From Pseudomonadota bacterium (GTDB lineage Bacteria > Pseudomonadota > Gammaproteobacteria > JAIEPX01): a stretch of 61,956 nt of DNA. The translations under genes were made by a program, and so were the position numbers. The first letter of the stretch is position 1. Every line of letters starts with the position of its first letter. The notes under the pieces were generated by a model, which saw only the letters and a list, made by a program, of their open reading frames with translations, ran no database searches and had not been told where the DNA came from. The stretch spans positions 1 to 61,956 of the forward strand of contig JAKORL010000143.1 of NCBI GenBank assembly GCA_029777855.1. Reading direction: 5' to 3'. Positions 9,817 to 18,877 of this stretch are shown here, one piece after another.

Positions 9817-10254
9817 ATGAAAAGAATTTCTTTTACTTTTTTTGGAATAGTCATGCTACTAGGTCTTCATAATTTAGCTTATGCAGATCATTGTTATTCT
9901 TTTGGTGTTGGAGGGCTGTGTTATTTTAATGGCTTATCCAACAGTGAAAGTCCCCACGCCCATTTTCATTGTAGTACTTCAGGAAGTCTTTTTGTAAAAA
10001 TGTATAATCACAATGTATTGATAAGCGGATTTATGCCAGTATCGGGTAAAGGTGCAGGGACTTTAACTTTGTCTGGCGTTGGTGTTAAGCAAATGTTAGA
10101 TGATTATTATTTTGAAGTTGCACATCATGCTGGCCATAGTGGTTTAAAATATGTGCTTATCACATCTTTAGGTCCAATTAACTGTTCAACCGGCATGGGA
10201 AATAGGAAGGCCGTTTTCCCAGGTTTGTATGGCTCGTCCGATAATAGAGAATAA
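9817..10254 (+). CDS. Secreted protein of unknown function
   Basis: The 145-residue product starts with a clear signal peptide (KR, then FTFFGIVMLLGLHNL, cleavage expected after AYA). The mature part is about 120 residues with four to five cysteines (DHCYS, GGLCYF, FHCSTS, INCSTG), suggesting a small disulfide-bonded periplasmic or extracellular domain, and is rich in His, Gly and Ser. The family is not recognised. It is preceded by CGGAGAA and followed at once by a palindromic repeat that may end transcription. Confidence 0.7.
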   Translation: MKRISFTFFGIVMLLGLHNLAYADHCYSFGVGGLCYFNGLSNSESPHAHFHCSTSGSLFVKMYNHNVLISGFMPVSGKGAGTLTLSGVGVKQMLDDYYFEVAHHAGHSGLKYVLITSLGPINCSTGMGNRKAVFPGLYGSSDNRE

Positions 10255-10260
10255 GCTAAG

Positions 10261-10360
10261 GGAAAGGGGGCAAGTCTAAGATTGCTACATTCTTTGGCTA
10301 GTACGTAACTATTTGCCAAACGCTTAGCCTAGGAATCTTAGACTTGACCCCTTTCTTTCC
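10261..10360. repeat. Palindromic repeat, copy 1 (GGGGTCARRTCTAAGATT family)
   Basis: Imperfect inverted repeat: the left arm (10261-10283) contains CAAGTCTAAGATT, and the right arm (10334-10360) is its reverse complement with a few extra bases. A second inner stem (TTTGGC with GCCAAA) occupies the centre. The terminal motif is shared with the repeats at 11331-11425 and 25309-25319. It follows a stop codon directly and could form a terminator-like hairpin. It resembles REP/MITE palindromes. Confidence 0.75.
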
Positions 10361-10416
10361 TAACGAAACATGATAGCATGGATGCATAGTTGAGTTACTC
10401 AAATAAGGAACGCAAT

Positions 10417-11319
10417 ATGTTACCCACTGACCAATCACTAACCCCTCAAACTCAAAGATCTACCGATGCTCGGCTTCAAGCGGCATTGGCAGGTGAGTAT
10501 AGTTTTTCTATTAAAAACATCTTTGATGAGGCTTGGGAAAAAACGCGGGGTTTTAAGACTCTGTATTGGGAAGCGATGGGTATTTGTTTCTTGATGATAA
10601 TAGGATTAGTGCTATTAGGCACTGCATTATATGTGACATCAGGGATAGTATTTAGCGATGTCCCTTTTAATTGGGATCAAATCAGTAAGATTATAGAAGC
10701 CAAGGATCCTGTACCGATCTCGATGCAAGTATTGCCCGTCGTTTTTGAATTTGCAGCGCTTTTTTTATTTCTTCCAATACTTGCCGGAATATTAATGATG
10801 GCTATTCGACGTGCAAGCGGTTTGCCAGCGCGAGTAGGCACTATTTTTAGTTATTATCAAAAACCCTGGCGCTATTTTCTAGCGGATATATGGATCTCAA
10901 TTTTCTTTCAATATATCCCAACATTTTTGACGGGCCCAGCTTTTAAATACCTATCAGGCTTTATTGGTTCATATGCCAATTGGTTATGTATTCCATTGGC
11001 TATTACAATAGGATTCTATGCGTATGTGAGCTACTTTTTTGCAATGCCATTATTAGCTGACCGAAAACTAACAACGTGGGGTGCCTTGGAAACTAGTCGA
11101 AGAGTAGTGGGATTCCATTGGTTTGAAGTGTGTCGAGCCGTGGTCATTGTCTTGTTGGTGACTATATTAGTTCCGGCTATTGTAATTATGCTTTTGGCAT
11201 CTAATATTCATCCTATATTTTGGACATTAATAATTATATTCGTTTGGTTAATTCCATTTTCTGCACTATCGATGGCTATATTGTATCGAGAGGTGATGGG
11301 AGTATTTGAAAAAAGCTGA
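10417..11319 (+). CDS. Multi-pass inner-membrane protein
   Basis: The frame is open from 10390, but ATG 10417 with AAGGAA upstream is the likely start, giving 300 residues. A soluble N-terminal stretch of ~55 residues (AGEYSFSIKNIFDEAWEKTR) precedes about five or six membrane segments, including ICFLMIIGLVLLGTALYVTS, a second stretch around FEFAALFLFLPILAGILM and AVVIVLLVTILVPAIVIMLL. This matches the layout of the bacterial BPSS1780/YciC-like membrane family (soluble head, six helices, glycines between helices). No enzymatic motif was seen. It converges on fis, with the palindromic repeat between them. Confidence 0.7.
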   Translation: MLPTDQSLTPQTQRSTDARLQAALAGEYSFSIKNIFDEAWEKTRGFKTLYWEAMGICFLMIIGLVLLGTALYVTSGIVFSDVPFNWDQISKIIEAKDPVPISMQVLPVVFEFAALFLFLPILAGILMMAIRRASGLPARVGTIFSYYQKPWRYFLADIWISIFFQYIPTFLTGPAFKYLSGFIGSYANWLCIPLAITIGFYAYVSYFFAMPLLADRKLTTWGALETSRRVVGFHWFEVCRAVVIVLLVTILVPAIVIMLLASNIHPIFWTLIIIFVWLIPFSALSMAILYREVMGVFEKS

Positions 11320-11330
11320 GGCAGCAAGGA

Positions 11331-11425
11331 GGAAGGGGTCAGATCTAAGATTTATACATACTGGGAATTAGAAATGCCGATCTCTCATTCCAGAGTATGT
11401 ATAAATCTTAGATCTGACCCCTTCC
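11331..11425. repeat. Palindromic repeat, copy 2; 32-bp perfect arms
   Basis: Left arm 11331-11362 and right arm 11394-11425 are perfect reverse complements over 32 bases, and the pairing continues inward with one bulge (GGGAAT with ATTCC). The arm carries GGGGTCAGATCTAAGATTTA, the same core as the repeat at 10261. It sits between convergent genes (11319 and fis at 11428), where it could end transcription from both sides. Structure and placement suggest a non-autonomous palindromic element of the REP/MITE type. Confidence 0.85.
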
Positions 11426-11427
11426 TT

Positions 11428-11709
11428 TTAGATCTGCCTCTTTCCCTTCAGCTTTTTGCGCAGCGTTCCACGACTGATACCTAACAGTTCAGCCGCTTTA
11501 CATTGATTGCCCTGTGTAAATTCCATCACGATTTCCAATAGGGGTAACTCCACCTCTTCTAACACAAGCTCGTACAAATTTGCAGGATGAGCACCATCCA
11601 ATTGTTTAAAGTAACGCATTAACGCTTGGCGAATTAATTCGCGCAAAGGAGTGGATTGCACAGTGAGTGCAGTATTAGATATTTCTGTTGTTTCTTCTGC
11701 TTTTGACAT
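11428..11709 (-). CDS. fis: DNA-binding protein Fis
   Basis: Translation from ATG 11709 gives 93 residues, close to the usual 98. The frame extends to 11781, but the extra N-terminal residues do not fit Fis. The segments LRELIRQALMRYFKQLDG and LYELVLEEVELPLLEIVMEF match the Fis core, and KAAELLGISRGTLRKKLK is the C-terminal helix-turn-helix. Fis is a nucleoid protein that bends DNA and adjusts growth-phase expression; in Legionella Fis proteins also repress effector genes. In many gammaproteobacteria fis sits near prmA and dusB; here prmA is ~14 kb away and dusB is absent. It lies 80 bases downstream of the F-box gene on the same strand. Confidence 0.92.
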   Translation of the reverse strand: MSKAEETTEISNTALTVQSTPLRELIRQALMRYFKQLDGAHPANLYELVLEEVELPLLEIVMEFTQGNQCKAAELLGISRGTLRKKLKGKRQI

Positions 11710-11789
11710 GGAAATCGCTTCGTTGAAAAAGAGGCATAATAGCACTGTAATAAGATGCGGTCGAGTTCGAGGTTTATGCACTATAAGAC

Positions 11790-14700
11790 TTAATTACCAA
11801 GTTTAGGTGTGTTTGCATCGGTCGCTGAGACCTGATTGAGACGTTTCTGGGGAGGCGAAGCTGGTGGAGTGAGAGCTTCATCGGTGCGGCCTTCAATAGC
11901 ATCCAGATTAACTGCATTAAGAGCAGCACTTCTTTCACCTTTTGCAGCCTCGGTAACAAGCGCTAAAACTTCTTCGGTTTTATTTTGCGAGGAGTCCAGG
12001 TTTTTGCTAGTTGGGTTGCTATCATCTGCATATTCATTTTTGAGTTCCTGCAGGTTGGATGGTGACTTTTTAGGAATCCAGCGTGCCCACAGGTCGCTAA
12101 ATGCGTCGGAAAGTTTGGAGCAAGTAATAAGAATAATAGGGGTTGAAAGAAGTATTATCAAATGAATGACAGCGGATACACTGAGGTCCCCAGCAGCTAT
12201 CGATAGGGATAAAAATGTTGCTTTTATGGATGCTGCAACCGGTGCAATTAGCGGAGAGTGAATAAAGGTTGCTGCTAAGCCGACGAGTACAGGAAATTGA
12301 GATGCGAGTGCAGGTATTACCAGATTCCACGCGAGTGCTGTAATAATCGCCCAGAATACGAGTGTAAAAAATAAACTGTACAACACTGCGATAACACCAA
12401 AAGCTATTGAGCTCTCCTCATTTATACCATGAGACCAGGCCATTCTTGTGCTTTTTTCAGGCGATGTGATGGTTCTAAAAGCAAGTTGTAATAATTTTAA
12501 AGAAATAAACACGGTGCCATTTAAGAATGATAAGGTGCCGTAGATTAAATAGGCAAAAATTACCGATAGTAGTCCTTGGGCGTGACGAACTTTTTTTAGG
12601 CGTAGGTTATAAAGTGTACGACTCCATTGATCTGTCTTTTTTGATGCGATAGTAGGAAGAAATTCAGTGAATAATTTAATTGTATTCAGTATTGTTTTAA
12701 AAGGAATAGTCGCTAACTTAAATAATCCAAGTGCAATTTTTACAGGTATCATTGTCAAGAGTATATTAACGAGTACTTTTCCTTCGATATTATCTTCACC
12801 AGTATCTTCATTATATAAAACTGGATTCCAGCCACCGAAGAAATTTCGAATGGTTTGACGCAATGTCCATACGGCGCCTTCATCAAGACTCGCTTTCTCC
12901 GGGCGACTGGGAATTCCAAAAAAGATCATCACAGCGGTCCAAAATGTTAATGCTTGAGTAGGGAATTTATATTTTCGTGTAGGGTCTTCTGGAAAAGCGG
13001 GTAGGAATTCTTGCGTAGTGATGTCGTATCCATCAAATTCAAAAGTTTCTAAGAAGGCTTCTTTAAAGAGAAAATAATCGACATTTTTTTTCGTGACTTC
13101 CTTTGAACCATCAAGCTCAGAATATGAAATCAGCTTGGGTGCGGCGGAGAGATTATTTTCTAAATCAGAGGTATCATCCGTTTTGCCAAAGCCATTCTGT
13201 ATCAACGCTGGAATTTTATTAAAATTAACAGAAATAAAACCCAGGACTTCTGCCCGCCAATGAGTAGTAACCATTGTAGATAAAAAAGTGCCGCCATTGT
13301 CGTAATTGAATCGGTGAGAGGATTTTTCTCCTTTATACATTTTGTCGGAATTTATCAGTTGAAGATTTTCTAGCATCGTCATGAGCAATGAAAATACAGA
13401 TGAGTTAGGTGATCTGGACTGGATTGATTGACAGTATGCTTTATTGGTTAACGGACCAAGCGTATTTTCCACACAGGTTAAAATTGACGAGAAGTGTCCA
13501 TTGAGTATCTCTTCTTCCGATGATTCAGTAAAGTGGCTTCTGTCATCATATTTCCATTCATGTACAAATTCTCTATTGGGGTCGTCATTTCTACAGAAAA
13601 AGTAATCCTTGGTACCATAGATTTTTGCTTCAAGGGTTGTTTTAAAGCTGAGTTCTAAGAGGTGCCATTCACGATCGTTTTGGTCTATTGAAAATGGGAT
13701 TAGAATTTTTTTCGTAGGCTTACCTGTCTGCTCAAATTTTTGCTTTACAGATTCAGCCACTTTTCGCAATACAGCATGAGCATTTTGTTTTTTGAACGAG
13801 CAGGGCGGGGCAATTTCAAGGTAAGTGCAATGTTGCATTCGCTGTCTAATGAAAAGACTCATGGCTGAAATGAGTGTTCCCCCTAAGTCACTCAAATCAA
13901 GTTCGGGCTGAAGTTCTTCAAAACGGTAGCTTTCTTTCAATCTAAATGCACGAAATAGTGGTTTGGAGGAAAGCTGTTGTCGGTAGAAGTGTTGAAAAAG
14001 AGCTGCGTATCGGTATTCTTTTATTTGAAGTTGTCGCCCCATTTCGAGCAGTTGTTCAAATGGGCCTCCATCCATCCATATGTGACCGAAAACACTATCG
14101 TGATCCATTTCTTGTAGCCATTTGGCTTTTAAGCGAAATCCGCATTCAGTAAATAGGTATTGCGCAAGAGGTAAGTTTTTTCCTCGAATATAATCTTCAA
14201 ATCTACGTTGAATTGGGGTGCAACCATGTTCTTCGATTAAAAATTTGGCCATGGGGACATGACAAAAAACAAAAGGTTCCATACAGATGTGAGGTTCTTT
14301 AAATCTCCAAAGGTCAATATTTTTTGGGTCGAGCTCAAAGGTTTTGATGAGATATTTTGCTAATAAAACGTTCCCAGAGAAAATTGCGCAGAGCAACCAA
14401 TTTAAGTCTGGCGCTTGATTTTTTTCTTCGATTATACTTTTTACAAAATCAATGTTACCTGAAAGACAACAGCAGCTAAAATCAAATGAATGATCGGGAG
14501 TGGTATTAAATATAGTAGTGATTATAAATTCGATGAGATCGTGATGAACTCCGGCAAGCGCTTTGTTGAGTGTTTTTTGAGTGGGAACAAAATTTTTCGT
14601 TTCAATGAGAGTCTGAACTAATTGTAAACTCATCGTTTTATTCGATAGATCTGAGTCGATATAATCAGTAGTTAGGTCTGGGGGTAGACTATTAACTAAT

Positions 14701-15653
14701 TCAATGTTCCCACTCTTAATAGCAAAGTCTAAGGCGTTGACGCCATGTTCGATTTGGTAATTATTTCGTAAATATTTAACCACCTCACAATTGGCAGATA
14801 ATAATGAGCAGTCTAAAGTGTGTGTGTTGGGTTGTAATTTGAATTTTTGTGTAAGATATTCTACCAGTGATACATTGCCAGATATTGCTGCATTAGTCAG
14901 TGCAGTGCTTGAAGGCTTGAGTCTATAGTTTTCAGTCAATAATTTTACTAAGTCTAAATTCCCAGAACTACACGCATATTTAAGATGTTCAGAATTGAGT
15001 TTGCAACCATATTTCCGAATCATAAACTGAACAAAGGCTAAATTACCAACTCGGCATGCCATATCTAAGTAATACGCTTGAAAGACTACTCCATCTTCGT
15101 TGAGCTGACTGATAAATCGATCATGAAAATTCTTGGTGAAAGGAAAAAATAGCCATGGCATTGAAAAAGGGTCATACCCTGGAGCACAGAAGGCGTATCG
15201 AATTTTTTGAAATAAATTTAGTTCATCATCGGATGGGTGGTTAGCCAGTGTTGTAAGGCGCTGGTATACCAGATGTGGATGGTCAAAAGTATGAGACAGC
15301 TCAAGAGGTATATGGAATTCCTTTAGGAGCATTCGTCTTTGGCAGTCTAGCACATCGACTATCATTTTCCTCTCTACTCTGATTAAACTTATAAGAGAGT
15401 CCATATCCAAAAAACTGCATAAGTGTAAGAAAATTTCTGTAGGTAAATAACCAAAAAAAAGCCCGTTTTCTTCTCTGCTTGGTTTGGGTAATTTTTCTGG
15501 CACCATAGCAGTTTGATCTGCAGGAGTAGAGGCGGTAGCTAGAGCATCTGGACCTGGTTGCTCGGGCTCTAGAAGAGTAGGGGTTAATCTGGGTTCTGTT
15601 TTTTTGCCTTTCGGATCTAGATTATCTAAGGGTATTTCGCCATCTCTGTTCAT
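11790..15653 (-). CDS. F-box and ankyrin-repeat membrane protein; Dot/Icm effector candidate
   Basis: This protein has 1287 residues. After a Pro-rich leader, residues ~65-105 form an F-box (LPTEIFLHLCSFLDMDSLIS, then LIRVERKM), the eukaryotic Skp1-binding motif. Residues ~190-510 are divergent ankyrin repeats with recurring A-x-x-S-G-N-x-x-L-V-x-x-L, such as ACSSGNLDLVKLLTENY. Residues ~585-765 include ILIPFSIDQNDREWHLLELS, a pattern like the His-containing strand of CE-clan cysteine peptidases, but the usual Q-x-x-x-x-x-C segment reads with Ser instead of Cys. The last third has at least five hydrophobic segments (for example SLFFTLVFWAIITALAWNLV), so the protein could sit in a host membrane. 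F-box/ankyrin effectors such as Legionella AnkB recruit SCF ubiquitin ligases. The CE-like reading is tentative. Confidence 0.85.
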   Translation of the reverse strand: MNRDGEIPLDNLDPKGKKTEPRLTPTLLEPEQPGPDALATASTPADQTAMVPEKLPKPSREENGLFFGYLPTEIFLHLCSFLDMDSLISLIRVERKMIVDVLDCQRRMLLKEFHIPLELSHTFDHPHLVYQRLTTLANHPSDDELNLFQKIRYAFCAPGYDPFSMPWLFFPFTKNFHDRFISQLNEDGVVFQAYYLDMACRVGNLAFVQFMIRKYGCKLNSEHLKYACSSGNLDLVKLLTENYRLKPSSTALTNAAISGNVSLVEYLTQKFKLQPNTHTLDCSLLSANCEVVKYLRNNYQIEHGVNALDFAIKSGNIELVNSLPPDLTTDYIDSDLSNKTMSLQLVQTLIETKNFVPTQKTLNKALAGVHHDLIEFIITTIFNTTPDHSFDFSCCCLSGNIDFVKSIIEEKNQAPDLNWLLCAIFSGNVLLAKYLIKTFELDPKNIDLWRFKEPHICMEPFVFCHVPMAKFLIEEHGCTPIQRRFEDYIRGKNLPLAQYLFTECGFRLKAKWLQEMDHDSVFGHIWMDGGPFEQLLEMGRQLQIKEYRYAALFQHFYRQQLSSKPLFRAFRLKESYRFEELQPELDLSDLGGTLISAMSLFIRQRMQHCTYLEIAPPCSFKKQNAHAVLRKVAESVKQKFEQTGKPTKKILIPFSIDQNDREWHLLELSFKTTLEAKIYGTKDYFFCRNDDPNREFVHEWKYDDRSHFTESSEEEILNGHFSSILTCVENTLGPLTNKAYCQSIQSRSPNSSVFSLLMTMLENLQLINSDKMYKGEKSSHRFNYDNGGTFLSTMVTTHWRAEVLGFISVNFNKIPALIQNGFGKTDDTSDLENNLSAAPKLISYSELDGSKEVTKKNVDYFLFKEAFLETFEFDGYDITTQEFLPAFPEDPTRKYKFPTQALTFWTAVMIFFGIPSRPEKASLDEGAVWTLRQTIRNFFGGWNPVLYNEDTGEDNIEGKVLVNILLTMIPVKIALGLFKLATIPFKTILNTIKLFTEFLPTIASKKTDQWSRTLYNLRLKKVRHAQGLLSVIFAYLIYGTLSFLNGTVFISLKLLQLAFRTITSPEKSTRMAWSHGINEESSIAFGVIAVLYSLFFTLVFWAIITALAWNLVIPALASQFPVLVGLAATFIHSPLIAPVAASIKATFLSLSIAAGDLSVSAVIHLIILLSTPIILITCSKLSDAFSDLWARWIPKKSPSNLQELKNEYADDSNPTSKNLDSSQNKTEEVLALVTEAAKGERSAALNAVNLDAIEGRTDEALTPPASPPQKRLNQVSATDANTPKLGN

Positions 15654-15781
15654 TTCATGCCTATTCAGTGTTAATACTTGGAAAAATAGGCTAATCTTAC
15701 CATTATTTTAGTATATAATCAATGGAATTCTTAAACCTGGATATTAGGTTAGCAGAGGGATCAGTCAGTTGATGCTGCAAA

Positions 15782-15817
15782 TCAAGTCATCGCCACGCTT
15801 TGCTAGCGATGACTTGA
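15782..15817. repeat. REP-like palindrome (GTCATCGC family), copy 1
   Basis: TCAAGTCATCGC at 15782-15793 and its exact reverse complement at 15806-15817 enclose a 12-base loop (CACGCTTTGCTA). Near-identical sequence occurs at 19537-19568. It lies between the end of the M13 peptidase gene and the start of the F-box gene, both on the minus strand, so it could act as a hairpin barrier between them. Confidence 0.8.
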
Positions 15818-15866
15818 AAGAAGACGTTGCCGAATTTTTCCTAAATCTGTGCTCTTCAGAATATCA

Positions 15867-17924
15867 TCACCACAGTTTAACCCGCTGATCAGGTGACAGA
15901 TAGTTTTTATCCTCGGATTTCACATTGAATGCTTGGTACCATTCGTCAATGTTACGCAGAGGGCCAACGACACGAAAATTGGGTGGGCTGTGAGGATTTG
16001 AGAGCACTAATTTACGCAGCTCACTGTCTCGGTATTTGCTTTGCCAGACTTGCGCAAAGGCCATGAAGAAACGTTGGTCACCCGTAAATCCATCCAGTTT
16101 AGTATCGGTTTTGTTGTTTTGTGACAGACGATAAGCTTTGAGTGCAATGGCAACACCTGAAAGATCACCAATATTTTCACCTAGCGTTAATTGTCCGTTT
16201 ACGTGCATATCAGGAAGCGCCTCAAAGGCATTAAATTGGGCAACTAATTTTGATGTCCGATCTTCAAATGCTTTGCGATCTTCATTCGTCCACCAGCTAA
16301 TTAATCGACCTTGGCCATCGTATTTCGATCCTTGATCGTCAAAACCATGGCTAATTTCATGGCCGATTACAGCGCCAATTCCACCGTAATTAACAGCGTC
16401 GTCTGCATTAGGATCAAAAAACGGCGCTTGAAGAATTCCAGCGGGAAAAAAGATGGAATTAAATGTTTCAGTATAATAAGCATTAATCATCGGTGGGGTC
16501 ATTTCCCATTCATTGCGGTCTGTAGGTTTGTCGATGCGGTTCATGCGATAATTCCACTCGAAAATATCGCTGCGTTGAATATTTCCGATTAAATCATTTT
16601 TATCGATGCTCAGTTTTGAAAAATCTCGCCATTTATCAGGGTAGCCAATATGTGCTTTAAAGGCATGTAATTTATCCAGCGCTTTTTTACGTGTTTGTTC
16701 TGTCATCCAAGGGAGTTGGCGAATATCAGCATCGTAAGCTTTCAATAGATTATCAATGAGATTTTGCATTTTAGCTTTAGATTGCGGTGGAAAATAACGA
16801 GCAACATATAATTTTCCAAATGGATGGCTTAATCGAGTATCGAGCAAATGAACTCCACGAGTGGAACGTTCCATTTGTTGTTCACGTCCCCCGATAACTT
16901 TTCCATAAAAATCAAATACCGTATCATCAATTTCTTTAGGTAAATATGCGCTCATATTTTGTAAATAATGTATCGTGTGCCAATCTTGCCACACCGCAAC
17001 AGGTGTTTCTTTGAAAATTTTAGCTAATTCAGGAAAAGCGGTATTTTCAGCTGCGATAACGATACGTTCACCTTTAGATGATTTTGGAGCTAATCCTTGT
17101 GCTTTAAAAAATTCCAGCCAAGGAAAATCGGGCGCTAATTTTTCCAGTTTTTTAATACTCATGGGATTATACGTTTTATCAGCTTCTCGACGTTCTGCTG
17201 CGGGCCAAGAGGCTTGAGCGATTTTTGTTTCTAATTCAAACACGGCAGCAGCCCGAGCGTCAGCGTCTTTTATGCCTGCCAGCGATAGCATTTTACTTAA
17301 GTGTTGTTTATAGGCTTGGCGTGTCGTTTCTAATTGGGGATCTTTGCGTAGATAATAATCGCGTTCCGGTAAACCCAATCCTGCTTGACGAATATAAAAA
17401 CCGTATTTATTAGAATCTTTGGCATCGGCATCGATATGAGTTGCAAATAAACTATCAGTGCCACGGCCTGGATTTCCCATTGCAGCAGCAATTTCTGTAT
17501 GATTTTTCAATGATGCAAGCCATTGTAAATCTTTTTTTACGGGTTCTAATCCTTTTTTCTCAATGCTATCGGTATCAATAAAGGCTTCGTAGAGATCGCG
17601 AATCTTTTTTTCTTCTGGAGATAATTTTTCATACGGTTTTGATTGAAGATCGGTCACGATATCTTTCATTCGGTTTTCGCTCAAGATTTGCAGATTTTGA
17701 AATGAACCTGTGCTTGATCGATCCGCAGGTATTTTTGCATTTTTAAGCCACGAGCCATTCATGTAGAGAAAAAAGTCATCACCAGGTTTGACTGAAGTAT
17801 CCATGCTGCTAAGGTCTATACCCCATGTGCCCAGGGTGGCTTTTTGAGTGGCCGATTCAGCTGCTAATATTTCCATGCTCCCTCCGAGTATGACGGCTGA
17901 TAAAATAAGAGATCTAAGTTTCAT
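15867..17924 (-). CDS. pepO: M13-family (neprilysin/PepO-like) zinc metallopeptidase, exported
   Basis: The 685 residues match the family length. A signal peptide (MKLRSLILSAVILGG, cleavage near AAES) fits periplasmic or secreted location. The zinc site HEISH is at about residues 522-526, the third ligand lies in GENIGDLSGV near residue 583, and NAYY (family N-A-x-Y/F) and the C-terminal W are present. The family cleaves short peptides in an enclosed chamber. The start has GGAGGG upstream. It is divergent from kdsB, with a perfect palindrome in the shared promoter region. It could process peptides for nutrition or act on host peptides. The family call is very secure; the symbol follows the nearest bacterial name. 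Confidence 0.93.
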   Translation of the reverse strand: MKLRSLILSAVILGGSMEILAAESATQKATLGTWGIDLSSMDTSVKPGDDFFLYMNGSWLKNAKIPADRSSTGSFQNLQILSENRMKDIVTDLQSKPYEKLSPEEKKIRDLYEAFIDTDSIEKKGLEPVKKDLQWLASLKNHTEIAAAMGNPGRGTDSLFATHIDADAKDSNKYGFYIRQAGLGLPERDYYLRKDPQLETTRQAYKQHLSKMLSLAGIKDADARAAAVFELETKIAQASWPAAERREADKTYNPMSIKKLEKLAPDFPWLEFFKAQGLAPKSSKGERIVIAAENTAFPELAKIFKETPVAVWQDWHTIHYLQNMSAYLPKEIDDTVFDFYGKVIGGREQQMERSTRGVHLLDTRLSHPFGKLYVARYFPPQSKAKMQNLIDNLLKAYDADIRQLPWMTEQTRKKALDKLHAFKAHIGYPDKWRDFSKLSIDKNDLIGNIQRSDIFEWNYRMNRIDKPTDRNEWEMTPPMINAYYTETFNSIFFPAGILQAPFFDPNADDAVNYGGIGAVIGHEISHGFDDQGSKYDGQGRLISWWTNEDRKAFEDRTSKLVAQFNAFEALPDMHVNGQLTLGENIGDLSGVAIALKAYRLSQNNKTDTKLDGFTGDQRFFMAFAQVWQSKYRDSELRKLVLSNPHSPPNFRVVGPLRNIDEWYQAFNVKSEDKNYLSPDQRVKLW

Positions 17925-17970
17925 CGTTAATTCCCTCCGGAATGATTCATTAAAGCTGGTTTAATAATAG

Positions 17971-17989
17971 CCAACGTTGACAACGTTGG
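17971..17989. promoter_or_regulatory. Palindromic operator candidate between pepO and kdsB
   Basis: CCAACGTTG-A-CAACGTTGG is a perfect 9-bp inverted repeat around a single base, and a further half site (CCAACGTT) starts at 17995. It lies 47 bases upstream of the peptidase start and about 80 bases upstream of kdsB, where a dimeric repressor would overlap promoter elements. The regulator is unknown. Confidence 0.55.
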
Positions 17990-18067
17990 GAAGTCCAACG
18001 TTCAGCGCTTTCTGTATGGCTCAGAGCCTGATAGTATAGGCATGTGGCTTAAACCAGAGGAAATATA

Positions 18068-18877
18068 ATGGCGCGCTCAGTAATAATTATCCCAGCCCGA
18101 TACGGTTCTACACGGTTTCCAGGGAAACCGCTGACCATGATCGCGGGTAAAACGTTGCTTCAGCGGGTTTATGAGGTGGCGTGTGCTGCTTCTCAGAATG
18201 TCCGTGATGTAGCAATTTATGTTGCTACCGATGATGATCGTATTCAGAAGCACGCAGCAGATTTGGGTGCTGAGGTTGTGATGACACCTGAAGAGTGTAA
18301 AACAGGATCTGATCGTGCGCTTGCAGCGTGTTTAGGGTTGAAAACAACGCCTGAAATTGTGGTTAATTTGCAAGGCGATGCGCCACTGACACCGCCGCAT
18401 TTTGTGTCAGCTATCATTAATTCATTAATGAATAATCCCGCCTGTGATGTTGCGACGCCAGTCGCTCAATTGTCGTGGGATGCATTGGATGATTTAAGAG
18501 AAAGTAAATTACAGCGGCCCTTTAGCGGGACAACGGCAATTGTTGATGAGAATAATAATGCCTTGTGGTTTTCTAAACAAATCATCCCCGCTTTACGACA
18601 AGAAGAAAAATTAAGACAGCAACAGACCTTATCTCCTATTTTTAGACATATAGGATTATATGGTTATCGTTTTTCGGCGCTTCAAAAATTTGTTAGTTTA
18701 GCTGAAGGAAATTACGAGGCTTTGGAAGGATTGGAGCAGCTTCGGTTTTTAGAAAATGGATTAAAAATTAAAGCAGTGAAAGTAGATTATGGGCATTTCC
18801 CGAGTATGTCAGGTGTAGATACGCAGGAAGATGCAAAAAAAGCAGAGCAATTGTTACTTGCACAGGAAACTAATTAA
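18068..18877 (+). CDS. kdsB: 3-deoxy-manno-octulosonate cytidylyltransferase
   Basis: KdsB activates KDO with CTP to CMP-KDO for lipopolysaccharide inner core synthesis in the cytoplasm. The 269-residue product has the nucleotide-binding start IIIPARYGSTRFPGKPL, then VYVATDDDRI-like sequence, MTPEECKTGSDR and VNLQGDAPL, all diagnostic. IGLYGYRFSALQKFV and the C-terminal GVDTQED also match; family members are about 250 residues. The start follows AGAGGAAAT. The next gene begins on the base after the stop, indicating an operon. Confidence 0.95.
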   Translation: MARSVIIIPARYGSTRFPGKPLTMIAGKTLLQRVYEVACAASQNVRDVAIYVATDDDRIQKHAADLGAEVVMTPEECKTGSDRALAACLGLKTTPEIVVNLQGDAPLTPPHFVSAIINSLMNNPACDVATPVAQLSWDALDDLRESKLQRPFSGTTAIVDENNNALWFSKQIIPALRQEEKLRQQQTLSPIFRHIGLYGYRFSALQKFVSLAEGNYEALEGLEQLRFLENGLKIKAVKVDYGHFPSMSGVDTQEDAKKAEQLLLAQETN

